NCBI GenBank assembly: GCA_023417635.1
Contig: JAEZFF010000038.1
Span: 1-17,535 of the forward strand
Length of the DNA: 17,535 nucleotides
Direction of reading: 5' to 3'
Source of the DNA: Bacillota bacterium
GTDB lineage: Bacteria; Bacillota; Clostridia; Oscillospirales; Acutalibacteraceae
The notes under the pieces were generated by a model that made no database searches, was not told the DNA's origin, and saw only the letters and a program-made list of their open reading frames with translations. The first letter of the stretch is position 1; each line of letters starts with the position of its first letter. This document shows, one piece after another, positions 6,224 through 13,335 of the stretch. A program made the translations under genes and the position numbers.

Positions 6224-6991
6224 TCAGCAGCGGTTCATTTCGTAAATCAGCCGCAGGCCTTCCAGCAGCAGGGTATCATTGTGAATAATTTCCCGGCTGC
6301 ACTGCTGAATGATTTCCCCGGCAAGGCCGCCTGTGGCAACGACTTTACATTTTTTGCCGAGCTCCCGCTCCATGCGGTTGCACATCCCGTCAACCATGCA
6401 GGCCGTTCCGCAGATTAGGCCGGAGCGCATACATTCCGCGGTGTTTCTGCCTATGGCATGCGGAGGAGCCTCTAGGCTGACGGAAGGAAGCTGCGCCGTG
6501 CGGCTTGTAAGGGCATCCAGAGAAATCCCTACTCCGGGTGCGATGGCACCGCCCAGCATCTGCCGGTTTTCATCCAGAACGATAAATGTTGTGGCGGTGC
6601 CCATGTCCAGAATAATGCACGGCCCGCCGTACAGATTTGCTGCAGCCACACAGCCCACCATCAGGTCGGCGCCAACTGTTTCGGCACCCTGTATGTCCAC
6701 TTTAATGCCGGTTTCGGTTTCCGGGCCGACGCAGACGGGCTTTTTCCCGGTGAGGCGGCTGATGGCATTCACAAGGGAATGATTCACCGAAGGGACGACG
6801 GAACTCACGGCTGCACCTTCAATTTCGCCCGTGGAAACACCGTGAAGCGAAAGAATTTCTTTCAGCTCAATGGTATACTGGTCTTCCATACGCCGCCTGT
6901 CGGTTGCCATGCGGGAAACAAAAAGAAGTTCGCTGCCGCGGTAGACGCCAAGAGTAATATTTGTATTGCCAATATCAAGAACAAGAATCAT
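6224..6991 (-). CDS. coaX: type III pantothenate kinase CoaX
   Basis: This enzyme phosphorylates pantothenate with ATP, the first step of coenzyme A synthesis, in the cytoplasm. It has 255 residues, normal for the family, with the ASKHA fold. Motifs are the phosphate-binding DIGNTN (6-11), GADLMVG (107-113, with catalytic D109), DMGTATTF (129-136) and GGAIAPG (147-153). Type III enzymes typically need a monovalent cation and are not inhibited by CoA. ATG at 6991 is chosen over the in-frame upstream ATG at 7024 because GGGAG stands before it and the family begins MxLVLDIGNTN. It has its own promoter overlapping the gap behind spmB and a strong terminator downstream. Confidence 0.95.
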   Translation of the reverse strand: MILVLDIGNTNITLGVYRGSELLFVSRMATDRRRMEDQYTIELKEILSLHGVSTGEIEGAAVSSVVPSVNHSLVNAISRLTGKKPVCVGPETETGIKVDIQGAETVGADLMVGCVAAANLYGGPCIILDMGTATTFIVLDENRQMLGGAIAPGVGISLDALTSRTAQLPSVSLEAPPHAIGRNTAECMRSGLICGTACMVDGMCNRMERELGKKCKVVATGGLAGEIIQQCSREIIHNDTLLLEGLRLIYEMNRC

Positions 6992-7060
6992 TTCAAAGCT
7001 CCCGTCTGCAGATGCCGCAAGCATGGCGGAATGTCTGCCGGCAATTTTTATTTTGTATAA

Positions 7061-7089
7061 ATTATAACAAACTTTTTTCGCTGATGCAA
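7061..7089 (-). promoter_or_regulatory. sigma-A type promoter of coaX
   Basis: TTGCAT (7084-7089) and TATAAT (7061-7066) on the minus strand are 17 bp apart with an A-tract in the spacer. It lies in the short gap between spmB and coaX. Confidence 0.7.
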
Positions 7090-7098
7090 CGCTTCTTG

Positions 7099-7623
7099 CT
7101 ATGTGCCGAAAAAAATGTGCACGGCGAGTGCGGAAAGGATGCAGGCGGTCAGATCGCCGACCAATGCAGCCGGGATGGTATGGCGTGTTTTCTTAATACC
7201 GACGGAACCATAGTAAACTGCTACGGCGTAAAAGGTCGTTTCGGTCGAACCAGCCATCACGGAAGCAACGCGGCCGGCGAAACTGTCGGGGCCGCAGTCC
7301 TTGTAAATCTGCGTCAGCACGGCAGTGGAGCCGCTGCCGGAAATAGGCTTTATCAGCGCGAGCGGCATGACCTGCGGCGGAAGGCCGAGCGCGCTTGCTG
7401 CCGGTGCAAGCAGGGAAGAAAGAAGGTCCAGTGCACCGGAAGCGTTCAGCATAGAAACAGCCATAATCAGCCCTACAAGGGTTGGAAGAATGGAAACAGA
7501 AGACTGCAGCCCTTCTTTTGCGCCGGCAATAAACGTGTCGAACACCGGAACTTTGCGGAAAAAGCCGAAAAGTACGATGCAGGCAATCACCACTGGTACG
7601 GCGTAAGAGCCGAAGTCAGGCAT
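7099..7623 (-). CDS. spmB: spore maturation protein SpmB
   Basis: This membrane protein of 174 residues has a nucleoside-recognition (Gate) domain. Together with SpmA it is needed for normal spore core dehydration in Bacillus. About five hydrophobic segments, GSGSTAVL (96-103) and AGSTETTFY (124-132) mark the family. GGAGG lies 9 nt before the ATG. The start overlaps the end of spmA by 8 nt, so the two are translationally coupled. Transported molecule unknown. Confidence 0.92.
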   Translation of the reverse strand: MPDFGSYAVPVVIACIVLFGFFRKVPVFDTFIAGAKEGLQSSVSILPTLVGLIMAVSMLNASGALDLLSSLLAPAASALGLPPQVMPLALIKPISGSGSTAVLTQIYKDCGPDSFAGRVASVMAGSTETTFYAVAVYYGSVGIKKTRHTIPAALVGDLTACILSALAVHIFFGT

Positions 7624-8203
7624 GAAATTTTTCCTCCAAAAGTTTGGCGGCTGTTACACCGGCCAGCAGTGCGCCAATAGAAGCAAACCATACGGCGGGG
7701 AGTATGTCGAACGGGGAAACGGAACCGTACTGTGCGCGGAGCGTTGCAGTATAAGTAGGGATCAGCTGGATGGAGGCCGCGTTGATGACAACAAACATAG
7801 CCATGGCGTTGTCGGCTGTGGCGGTCGGGTTATTTTTTTTCAGTTCTTTCATGGCGGCAATGCCAAGGGGTGTGGCAGCATTCCCAAGGCCCAGGAGGTT
7901 TGCCGTAATGTTCATGCACATGGCCCGTATGGCAGAGCCGCCTTTTTCACAGGAAGGGAAAAGCCGGTGTACGACAGGGCTGAAAATACGGGCCAGAATG
8001 CGCGTAACGCCGCCTTTTTCAGCTATTTTCATCAGCCCTGTCCAGGCACACATCATCCCCGTCATACCAATCACGAGGGTTACCGCACTGCCTGCCCCGC
8101 TTAACACCGAAGCGGAAAGCTGCGGCATTCGCCCAGTAATGGCAGCACAGAAAATACTGAAAATTATCATAAAAACCCAGATATAGTTTAACAAAATGTT
8201 CAT
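7616..8203 (-). CDS. spmA: spore maturation protein SpmA
   Basis: This is the partner of SpmB: 195 residues, several membrane segments, Gate domain. It contains NLLGLGNAATPLGI (102-115) and NAASIQLIPT (141-150), typical of SpmA. A GGAAGAAG-like site precedes the ATG. Its presence implies an endospore-forming lineage. In Bacillus this pair is expressed in the mother cell under sigma-E. Here only a poor sigma-E-like match is visible upstream, so control is open. Confidence 0.92.
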   Translation of the reverse strand: MNILLNYIWVFMIIFSIFCAAITGRMPQLSASVLSGAGSAVTLVIGMTGMMCAWTGLMKIAEKGGVTRILARIFSPVVHRLFPSCEKGGSAIRAMCMNITANLLGLGNAATPLGIAAMKELKKNNPTATADNAMAMFVVINAASIQLIPTYTATLRAQYGSVSPFDILPAVWFASIGALLAGVTAAKLLEEKFHA

Positions 8204-8288
8204 CTTCTTCCATGGATGATCCGTATATAATTATTCATAGGGTTTCCTAAGTATGCAAAAAATGTTTTCTGTAAATTCCTGCAACTTA

Positions 8289-8317
8289 TTGACAATTATG
8301 GAAAAGCATATTAAACT
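8289..8317 (+). promoter_or_regulatory. sigma-A type promoter of the AbrB-like gene
   Basis: A consensus TTGACA (8289-8294) and TAAACT (8312-8317) are 17 bp apart. Predicted leader about 50 nt. Confidence 0.7.
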
Positions 8318-8373
8318 GTTTTTTGCACATCTGTTGCGTTTTTGGTTTTATTTTGTGGAAAGGGTGAACTAAA

Positions 8374-8634
8374 TTGAAATTTACGGGTATTGTAAGAAAG
8401 GTTGACGAACTAGGGCGAATTGTATTGCCTAAAGAGCTGAGGAACACTTTAAACATCAATGAAAAGGATCCTCTCGAAATCTACGTCGACGACGACAACA
8501 AAATCATTCTGAAGAAGTATGAACCGGCCTGCATTTTCTGTGGCGGCATGAACGAGATTATCAATTACAAGGGCTACAATGTTTGCAAAGACTGCCAGAA
8601 AAAGCTGGACAAGCTTTTTGAAGACCAGGAGTAA
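8374..8634 (+). CDS. AbrB/SpoVT-family transition-state regulator with zinc-ribbon tail
   Basis: This is a DNA-binding regulator, probably acting as a tetramer on growth-transition and sporulation genes. Residues 1-48 are a swapped-hairpin AbrB domain almost identical in motif to Bacillus AbrB (TGIVRKVDELGRIVLPKELR). The C-terminal part differs: instead of the AbrB multimerisation tail it has C53, C56, C71, C74, a likely zinc ribbon, as in several clostridial paralogues. Length is 86 residues. The start is TTG at 8374, preceded by AAGGGTGA; no ATG is suitably placed. It is divergent from spmA. Confidence 0.9.
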   Translation: MKFTGIVRKVDELGRIVLPKELRNTLNINEKDPLEIYVDDDNKIILKKYEPACIFCGGMNEIINYKGYNVCKDCQKKLDKLFEDQE

Positions 8635-8679
8635 ATAAGGCAAAATCCAAAGCATCGTTATGAAACGCATTTGTGCAAT

Positions 8680-8723
8680 AAAAACGGACGGACTTCCGAT
8701 TCCCGGAAGCCCGCCCGCTTTTT
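8680..8723. terminator. bidirectional terminator, better formed on the minus strand
   Basis: Arms 8685-8698 and 8704-8717 pair with two A-C mismatches on the plus-strand RNA; the same positions become G-U pairs on the minus strand, giving an unbroken 14-bp stem. Five T follow on each strand (8719-8723; complement of 8680-8684). It serves the AbrB-like gene and the minus-strand aminotransferase. Confidence 0.8.
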
Positions 8724-8741
8724 AACTTTGTGGCAGAATGC

Positions 8742-9920
8742 TTATTTATGGTATTTTTCAACAATGTCGCGCACGGCGTCAACAATGTAGTCGGATTCTT
8801 CGTCGGTAAGCGACGGGTAAAGCGGCAGCGAGATGATGCGCTCAAAATGTTTTTCCGTATTTGGGAAGTCACCTTTCTTGTAACCATAGCGGCTTGTGTA
8901 GGCGCTCATGCTTGTAACCGGGATAAAGTGAACGCTGGTGCCCACATTGCGGTCGTTCAGCTCTGTGATGAAGCGGTCGCGGTCTATGGTCAGCAGTTCC
9001 GGCTTAATGCGCAGAATATAAAGGTGCCAGGAATGTGTGGTGTAGTCCGGCACATACGGCGGTTCCACTGCGTCAATTTTTGCAAATTCACGCTGGTATT
9101 TTTCGGCAATGCGCAGGCGGTTTTTCTGCATTTCGTCAATGCGGGAAAGCTGTACAAGGCCAAGGGCCGCCTGGATGTCGAACATATTATACTTAAACCC
9201 AGGCTCACAGATGTCGTACTTCCATGTGCCGCCTTTTGCGTAGCGGTTCCAGGCGTTGTGGCTCATGCCCTGCCCGGCCCAGATGCGTGCCTTTGCATCG
9301 ATGTCGTCATCGTCGGTTACCAGCATTCCGCCTTCGCCGGTCGTCAGGTTTTTCGTTGCGTAAAAGCTGTAGGAAGCGGTTCCTTTGAGCTTATTGCCAA
9401 TGAGGCGGCCCTTGTAGCGGCTTTCCAGTGCGTGGGCTGCATCTTCCGACACAAAAAGGTTGTGCTTGTCGGCAATCTCGTAAATGCGGTCGAGGTCGCA
9501 GACCTGCCCGCTGTAATGCACGGGGACAACAGCTTTTGTTTTCGGCGAGATTTTCTTTTCAATCTCATCCGGATCAATGCAGCCGGTGCGGTAGTCAATA
9601 TCGGCAAAAATCGGTTTTGCGCCAACGTGAATAATGGTGCTTGCCGTGGAGGCAAATGTCATCGGTGTGGTGATTACTTCATCGCCGGGGCCAATGCCTT
9701 TCGAAAGCAGCGCAACGTGCAGGGCCGCCGTGCAGGAGTTCATGGCAACGGCGTGCTTTGCGCCGACGTGCTTTGCAAACTCCTCCTCAAATTTCAATGT
9801 GCGCGGCCCTTTGGCAATCCAACGGGACTTTACGGTTTCCTCCACGGCATTGATTTCCGCGTCGGTAATATCCGGCTGATTATATGGAATGAATTCTTCT
9901 CTTTTTTTGAATTGGCTCAT
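8742..9920 (-). CDS. DegT/DnrJ/EryC1/StrS sugar aminotransferase (PseC/ArnB-like)
   Basis: This is a PLP enzyme that transfers an amino group, usually from glutamate, to a keto-sugar nucleotide. It has 392 residues, normal size. The PLP lysine is K190 in SFYATKN, the PLP-ring aspartate D160 in SEDAAH; the substrate loop SRWIAKGPRTLKFEEEFA (32-49) resembles enzymes that aminate C4 of 4-keto-6-deoxy sugars, but the exact sugar cannot be read. No 4,6-dehydratase lies in the window. ATG at 9920 is chosen for its AAAGGA site; the longer open frame to 9965 overlaps a leader hairpin. It is divergent from the wbp cluster, with back-to-back promoters, suggesting a joint role in surface glycan synthesis. 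Confidence 0.9.
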   Translation of the reverse strand: MSQFKKREEFIPYNQPDITDAEINAVEETVKSRWIAKGPRTLKFEEEFAKHVGAKHAVAMNSCTAALHVALLSKGIGPGDEVITTPMTFASTASTIIHVGAKPIFADIDYRTGCIDPDEIEKKISPKTKAVVPVHYSGQVCDLDRIYEIADKHNLFVSEDAAHALESRYKGRLIGNKLKGTASYSFYATKNLTTGEGGMLVTDDDDIDAKARIWAGQGMSHNAWNRYAKGGTWKYDICEPGFKYNMFDIQAALGLVQLSRIDEMQKNRLRIAEKYQREFAKIDAVEPPYVPDYTTHSWHLYILRIKPELLTIDRDRFITELNDRNVGTSVHFIPVTSMSAYTSRYGYKKGDFPNTEKHFERIISLPLYPSLTDEESDYIVDAVRDIVEKYHK

Positions 9921-9943
9921 TTTATTCGTCCTTTCTGCTTTTA

Positions 9944-9962
9944 GCAGGCCCAGCAGGCCTGC
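9944..9962 (-). other. leader hairpin of the aminotransferase gene
   Basis: GCAGGCC and GGCCTGC form a perfect 7-bp stem with a 5-nt loop, about 8 nt upstream of the Shine-Dalgarno on the minus-strand RNA. No U-run follows, so it is not a terminator. Confidence 0.4.
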
Positions 9963-10003
9963 CAAAGAAAAATTCGGACCGTCTTGCCCGAATCATCGAA
10001 AAT

Positions 10004-10032
10004 ATAATAGCGCCTTTGTGCTGTAAAGTCAA
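10004..10032 (-). promoter_or_regulatory. sigma-A type promoter of the aminotransferase gene
   Basis: TTGACT (10027-10032) and TATTAT (10004-10009) on the minus strand have a 17-bp spacer, about 80 nt before the ATG. Confidence 0.75.
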
Positions 10033-10065
10033 CGTAAAGAAACTGTGTTTCCAGATGGCTTTCGA

Positions 10066-10094
10066 TTGACTATGCGGCCACAGCGATATATAAT
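10066..10094 (+). promoter_or_regulatory. sigma-A type promoter of the wbp cluster
   Basis: TTGACT (10066-10071) and a perfect TATAAT (10089-10094) are 17 bp apart. The leader would be about 70 nt. Its -35 box is 34 bp from that of the divergent aminotransferase promoter. Confidence 0.8.
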
Positions 10095-10119
10095 ATACAG
10101 GTTAAGTGCAGAACTATGT

Positions 10120-10145
10120 CATTTTCCGGTTTCACGCCGGGAATG
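10120..10145 (+). other. leader hairpin upstream of wbpD
   Basis: A 9-bp stem with one bulged T (10120-10129 with 10137-10145, loop 10130-10136) lies in the predicted untranslated leader, 14 nt before the GGTGA site. No U-run follows. Confidence 0.35.
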
Positions 10146-10169
10146 AATCCAAGGAAACGGTGAAAAATA

Positions 10170-10751
10170 TTGGATGATTCTGAGAAATATTATGTCCATC
10201 CCACCGCATGCGTCGACAAAGGCGCAAAGGTAGGCAGCGGCACAAAGATTTGGCATTTCTGCCACATCAGTTCCGGGTGCGAAATCGGCGAAAACTGTAC
10301 TGTGGGGCAGAATGTCTTTGTGGCTCCCGGTGTAAAAATCGGGAAATACTGCAAGATTCAGAACAATGTTGCAGTGTATGAGGGCGTGCAGCTTGGCGAC
10401 TATGTTTTCTGCGGCCCTTCTATGGTGTTTACAAACGTACCGCGCCCGCGGTGCAAATATCCGCAGCGCGGGGCGCAGTTTTACAAGCCAACGCCTGTAG
10501 GCGAGGGTGCAAGCATCGGAGCAAACGCAACCATAGTATGCGGCCATTCCATAGGGAAAAATGCTTTTGTCGCTGCCGGAAGCGTTGTAACGAAAGATGT
10601 GCCTGACCATGCCATTGTAATGGGTGTGCCGGCGCGGATACGCGGCTGGGCATGCGAATGCGGCGCGGAGCTTGGGGATGACCTTGTCTGCCCGAAGTGC
10701 GGCAGAAGATATGTGCGGGGCGAAAATGGCCTCAGAGAGGAAAACAGATAA
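10170..10751 (+). CDS. wbpD: WbpD/WlbB-like N-acetyltransferase (left-handed beta-helix)
   Basis: This is predicted to acetylate the 3-amino group of UDP-GlcNAc(3NH2)A with acetyl-CoA, step four of UDP-ManNAc3NAcA synthesis. It has 193 residues. Hexapeptide repeats run from about 10 to 150 (for example ISSGCEIGENCTVGQNVFV), with IGANATIVCGHSIGKNAFV and the end AGSVVTKDVPDHAIVMGVPA typical of the family. After the helix come four cysteines, C162-x-C164-x9-C174-x2-C177, a zinc knuckle. The start is TTG at 10170 with GGTGA 6 nt upstream; no in-frame ATG exists nearby. It is the first gene behind the strong promoter, one base before wbpE. Assignment within the family rests on its neighbours. Confidence 0.88.
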   Translation: MDDSEKYYVHPTACVDKGAKVGSGTKIWHFCHISSGCEIGENCTVGQNVFVAPGVKIGKYCKIQNNVAVYEGVQLGDYVFCGPSMVFTNVPRPRCKYPQRGAQFYKPTPVGEGASIGANATIVCGHSIGKNAFVAAGSVVTKDVPDHAIVMGVPARIRGWACECGAELGDDLVCPKCGRRYVRGENGLREENR

Positions 10752-10752
10752 T

Positions 10753-11880
10753 ATGGAGAAGATAGCATTCAATGACCTTGGCGCGCAGTACCGCCACCTG
10801 AAACCTGAAATTGATGCGCAGATTGCTTCGGTCATCGAGGGCTCCCGGTTTATTTCCGGCCCGCAGGTGGAAGAGCTTGAAAAAGAGCTTTGCGCCTACA
10901 CCGGAAGAAAATACTGTGTGACGACCGACAACGGAACCGACGCCCTGCTGATGCCGCTTATGGCAAAAGGAATCGGCAAAGGAGATGCGGTGTTTGTACC
11001 GGCGTTCACGTTCTTTGCCTCGGCTGAAGTCGTTGCGCTTACTGGCGCGACACCCGTTTTCTGCGACTCCGAAGAAGATATTTTCAATATAGACCCGGAT
11101 TCTCTGCTGCAGCAGATTGAAAAGGTAAAGCGCGAAGGAAAACTCAACCCCAAGGCGGTTGTTGCGGTCGACCTGTTCGGCCACCCGGCGGACTTCATAC
11201 GCATCAGCGAGATTTGCCGTGAAAACAATCTGTTCCTTCTGGAAGATGCCGCGCAGGGGTTTGGCGGAGCCATCGGTGACCGGAAAGCCTGTGCGTTCGG
11301 CGATTGCTCCGGTACAAGCTTCTTCCCGGCTAAGTCGCTTGGCTGCTACGGGGATGGCGGTGCTGCTTTTACCGATGATGAAGAACTGTACCATTTGATG
11401 ACATCTATCCGCGTCCATGGCAAGGGCGCTATGAAATACGACAATGTGCGCCTTGGCTTGAACGCGAGGCTCGACACGCTGCAGGCGGGCATTCTTCTGC
11501 CAAAACTGCATGAGTTCGACAAGGAGAACGCGCACCGCAAACACGCAGCGGCACGCTATGCGGAACAGCTGGGAAGCCGTTTTGCCGTTCCAGTAGTGCG
11601 CAAGGGCTTTTCTTCCAGCTTCGGTTATTACACGCTGAAAGCTAAGAGCACAGAAGAGCGCACAAAAGTGATGAACACGCTGAAAGCTGCCGGAGTACCG
11701 AGTATGATTTATTACCCGAAGCCGCTGCACCTGCAGAAAGCATTTGCAGGACTTGGCTACCGGAAAGGCGATCTGCCTGTTGCTGAAAAGCTGGCGGATA
11801 CCGTGTTCAGCCTTCCAATGCATGGATACATCACGGATGACGTGATTGACTATATTTGCTCCATCCTGAAAAATATCTAA
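10753..11880 (+). CDS. wbpE: WbpE-like aminotransferase for a UDP-3-keto sugar acid
   Basis: This PLP aminotransferase of the DegT family is predicted to convert UDP-3-keto-GlcNAcA to UDP-GlcNAc(3NH2)A with glutamate. It has 375 residues. PLP lysine K194 is in FFPAKSLGCYGDGGA, a motif typical of the WbpE/WlbC group; D165 is in LEDAAQ. The N-terminus MEKIAFNDLGAQYRHLKPEI also matches that group. It starts one base after the wbpD stop; a weak GAGAGG lies 12 nt upstream, consistent with coupling. It is clearly distinct from the minus-strand aminotransferase at 8742-9920. Confidence 0.9.
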   Translation: MEKIAFNDLGAQYRHLKPEIDAQIASVIEGSRFISGPQVEELEKELCAYTGRKYCVTTDNGTDALLMPLMAKGIGKGDAVFVPAFTFFASAEVVALTGATPVFCDSEEDIFNIDPDSLLQQIEKVKREGKLNPKAVVAVDLFGHPADFIRISEICRENNLFLLEDAAQGFGGAIGDRKACAFGDCSGTSFFPAKSLGCYGDGGAAFTDDEELYHLMTSIRVHGKGAMKYDNVRLGLNARLDTLQAGILLPKLHEFDKENAHRKHAAARYAEQLGSRFAVPVVRKGFSSSFGYYTLKAKSTEERTKVMNTLKAAGVPSMIYYPKPLHLQKAFAGLGYRKGDLPVAEKLADTVFSLPMHGYITDDVIDYICSILKNI

Positions 11881-11901
11881 AAAGAATACGAGGGAAATAA
11901 T

Positions 11902-13221
11902 ATGTCGAATATCAAAACGGAACTTCTTGGCAAAATTGAGGACAAGTCTGCCGTTGTCGGCATTGTGGGCCTCGGCTACGTAGGACTGCCGCTTGCGGTA
12001 GAGTTCGCAAAGGCCGGCTACCGCACCATCGGCTTTGACGTGCAGGCAAAGAAAGTGGAAGCTGTTAATGCTGGCCACAACTATATCGGCGATATTGTGG
12101 ATGACACGCTTAAGAACATGGTGGAAAAGAAACGCCTTTCCGCTACTTCTAACTTCGAATTTATTAAAAAAGTTGACGCTGTGGCTATTTGCGTGCCGAC
12201 TCCACTCGACAAATACCAGCAGCCAGATATCAGCTATGTCAAAGGCTCCACCGAGTCGGTTGCTCAGTATGTGCATAACGGCATGGTGATTATTCTTGAA
12301 TCCACAACTTACCCGGGCACAACGGAAGAGCTGCTGAAGCCGATTCTGGAAAAGGGCGGCCTGAAGTGCGGCACGGATTTTTACCTTGCCTTCTCGCCGG
12401 AACGCGTTGACCCAGGCAATAAGCAGTACAAAACAAAGAATACACCGAAAGTTGTCGGCGGCATTGGCAAAGACTCTACAGAAGTTGCGGCGGCTTTGTA
12501 CCGCAGCGTGCTGGCCGGCGGTGTTTATGAAGTTTCTTCCCCGGCGGTTGCCGAAATGGAAAAACTGCTTGAAAACACCTACCGCAACATCAACATTGGC
12601 CTTGCAAATGAAATGGCCATTATCTGCCACCGCATGGGCATTAACGTCTGGGAAGTCATTGATGCCGCAAAAACGAAGCCTTACGGTTTTCAGGCTTTCT
12701 ATCCGGGCCCGGGCCTCGGCGGTCACTGCATTCCGCTTGACCCGTTCTACCTTGCATGGAAAGCGAAAGAGTATGATTACCATACCCGCCTGATTGAAAC
12801 TTCCGGCGAAATCAACACCGGTATGCCGGAGTACGTGATTCAGCGTGCAGCCACGGTTTTGAACCGCGACCAGAAATCCATGAAAGGCTCCAAGGTCTTG
12901 GTACTGGGCGTTGCCTACAAGGCAGATATTGACGATTACCGCGAAAGCCCGGCGCTGAATGTGATTGATCTGCTGATTAAAGAAGGCGCCGACACAACGT
13001 ATTATGACCCATACATTCCGGAATACCGCCACAAGGGCAAAGTACACACCGGTGCGAAAGAATTAACCGATGACATGATTCGCAGCGCGGACATTGTCAT
13101 TATCTGCACCGCACATTCCTGCTTCGACTATGACAAGATTCAAAAGCTTGCAAAAGAAGTCTTCGATACCCGCAATGCCATGAAGGATGTCAAAGACCGC
13201 TCCAAGATTGAATTGCTGTAA
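11902..13221 (+). CDS. wbpA: WbpA-like UDP-GlcNAc 6-dehydrogenase
   Basis: This NAD-dependent enzyme oxidises C6 of UDP-GlcNAc twice to give UDP-GlcNAc-uronic acid, the entry step of the pathway. It has 439 residues: a Rossmann domain (GIVGLGYVGLP, 20-30), a middle domain with K221 and N225, catalytic Cys276 in GPGLGGHCIPLDPFYL, and a C-terminal domain (VLGVAYKADIDDYRESPA). The motif pattern is of the WbpA/WecC UDP-HexNAc dehydrogenase group rather than UDP-glucose dehydrogenase. GAGGG precedes the ATG, 21 nt after wbpE. A strong terminator follows 8 nt after the stop. Confidence 0.93.
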   Translation: MSNIKTELLGKIEDKSAVVGIVGLGYVGLPLAVEFAKAGYRTIGFDVQAKKVEAVNAGHNYIGDIVDDTLKNMVEKKRLSATSNFEFIKKVDAVAICVPTPLDKYQQPDISYVKGSTESVAQYVHNGMVIILESTTYPGTTEELLKPILEKGGLKCGTDFYLAFSPERVDPGNKQYKTKNTPKVVGGIGKDSTEVAAALYRSVLAGGVYEVSSPAVAEMEKLLENTYRNINIGLANEMAIICHRMGINVWEVIDAAKTKPYGFQAFYPGPGLGGHCIPLDPFYLAWKAKEYDYHTRLIETSGEINTGMPEYVIQRAATVLNRDQKSMKGSKVLVLGVAYKADIDDYRESPALNVIDLLIKEGADTTYYDPYIPEYRHKGKVHTGAKELTDDMIRSADIVIICTAHSCFDYDKIQKLAKEVFDTRNAMKDVKDRSKIELL

Positions 13222-13228
13222 AATCCGT

Positions 13229-13264
13229 TTCCCCCGTTTTCTGCTGAGAGCGGGGGGATTTTTT
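13229..13264 (+). terminator. strong intrinsic terminator inside the wbp cluster
   Basis: An 8-bp stem (13229-13236 with 13251-13258, with one G-U pair) extends inward by five further pairs (13237-13241 with 13246-13250) to a TGCT loop, and is followed by six T. It separates wbpA from wbpB. Confidence 0.85.
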
Positions 13265-13290
13265 GAGCAAATGGAAAAGCCGTGTATAAC
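13263..13290 (+). promoter_or_regulatory. possible internal promoter upstream of wbpB
   Basis: TTGAGC (13263-13268) and TATAAC (13285-13290) are 16 bp apart, immediately after the terminator, leaving a leader of about 38 nt. The match is moderate. Confidence 0.4.
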
Positions 13291-13335
13291 ACGCTGAAAA
13301 AAACCGAATATTGAAATCAGGACAGGGGATTTGAA

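Noticed and set aside
8248..8278. Sigma-E-like promoter for spmA (CATACTTA with GAATTTA upstream, minus strand)
   Set aside because: The 16-bp spacing is too long for sigma-E and both boxes are imperfect; not strong enough to list.
8730..9944. A 404-codon plus-strand open frame antisense to the aminotransferase
   Set aside because: It has no protein motif and opposes a DegT aminotransferase with an intact PLP lysine and good start.
10732..13047. A 771-codon open frame on the minus strand across wbpE and wbpA
   Set aside because: It is exactly antisense to two genes with clear catalytic motifs, has no recognisable domain, and is explained by biased third-position composition of the real genes.
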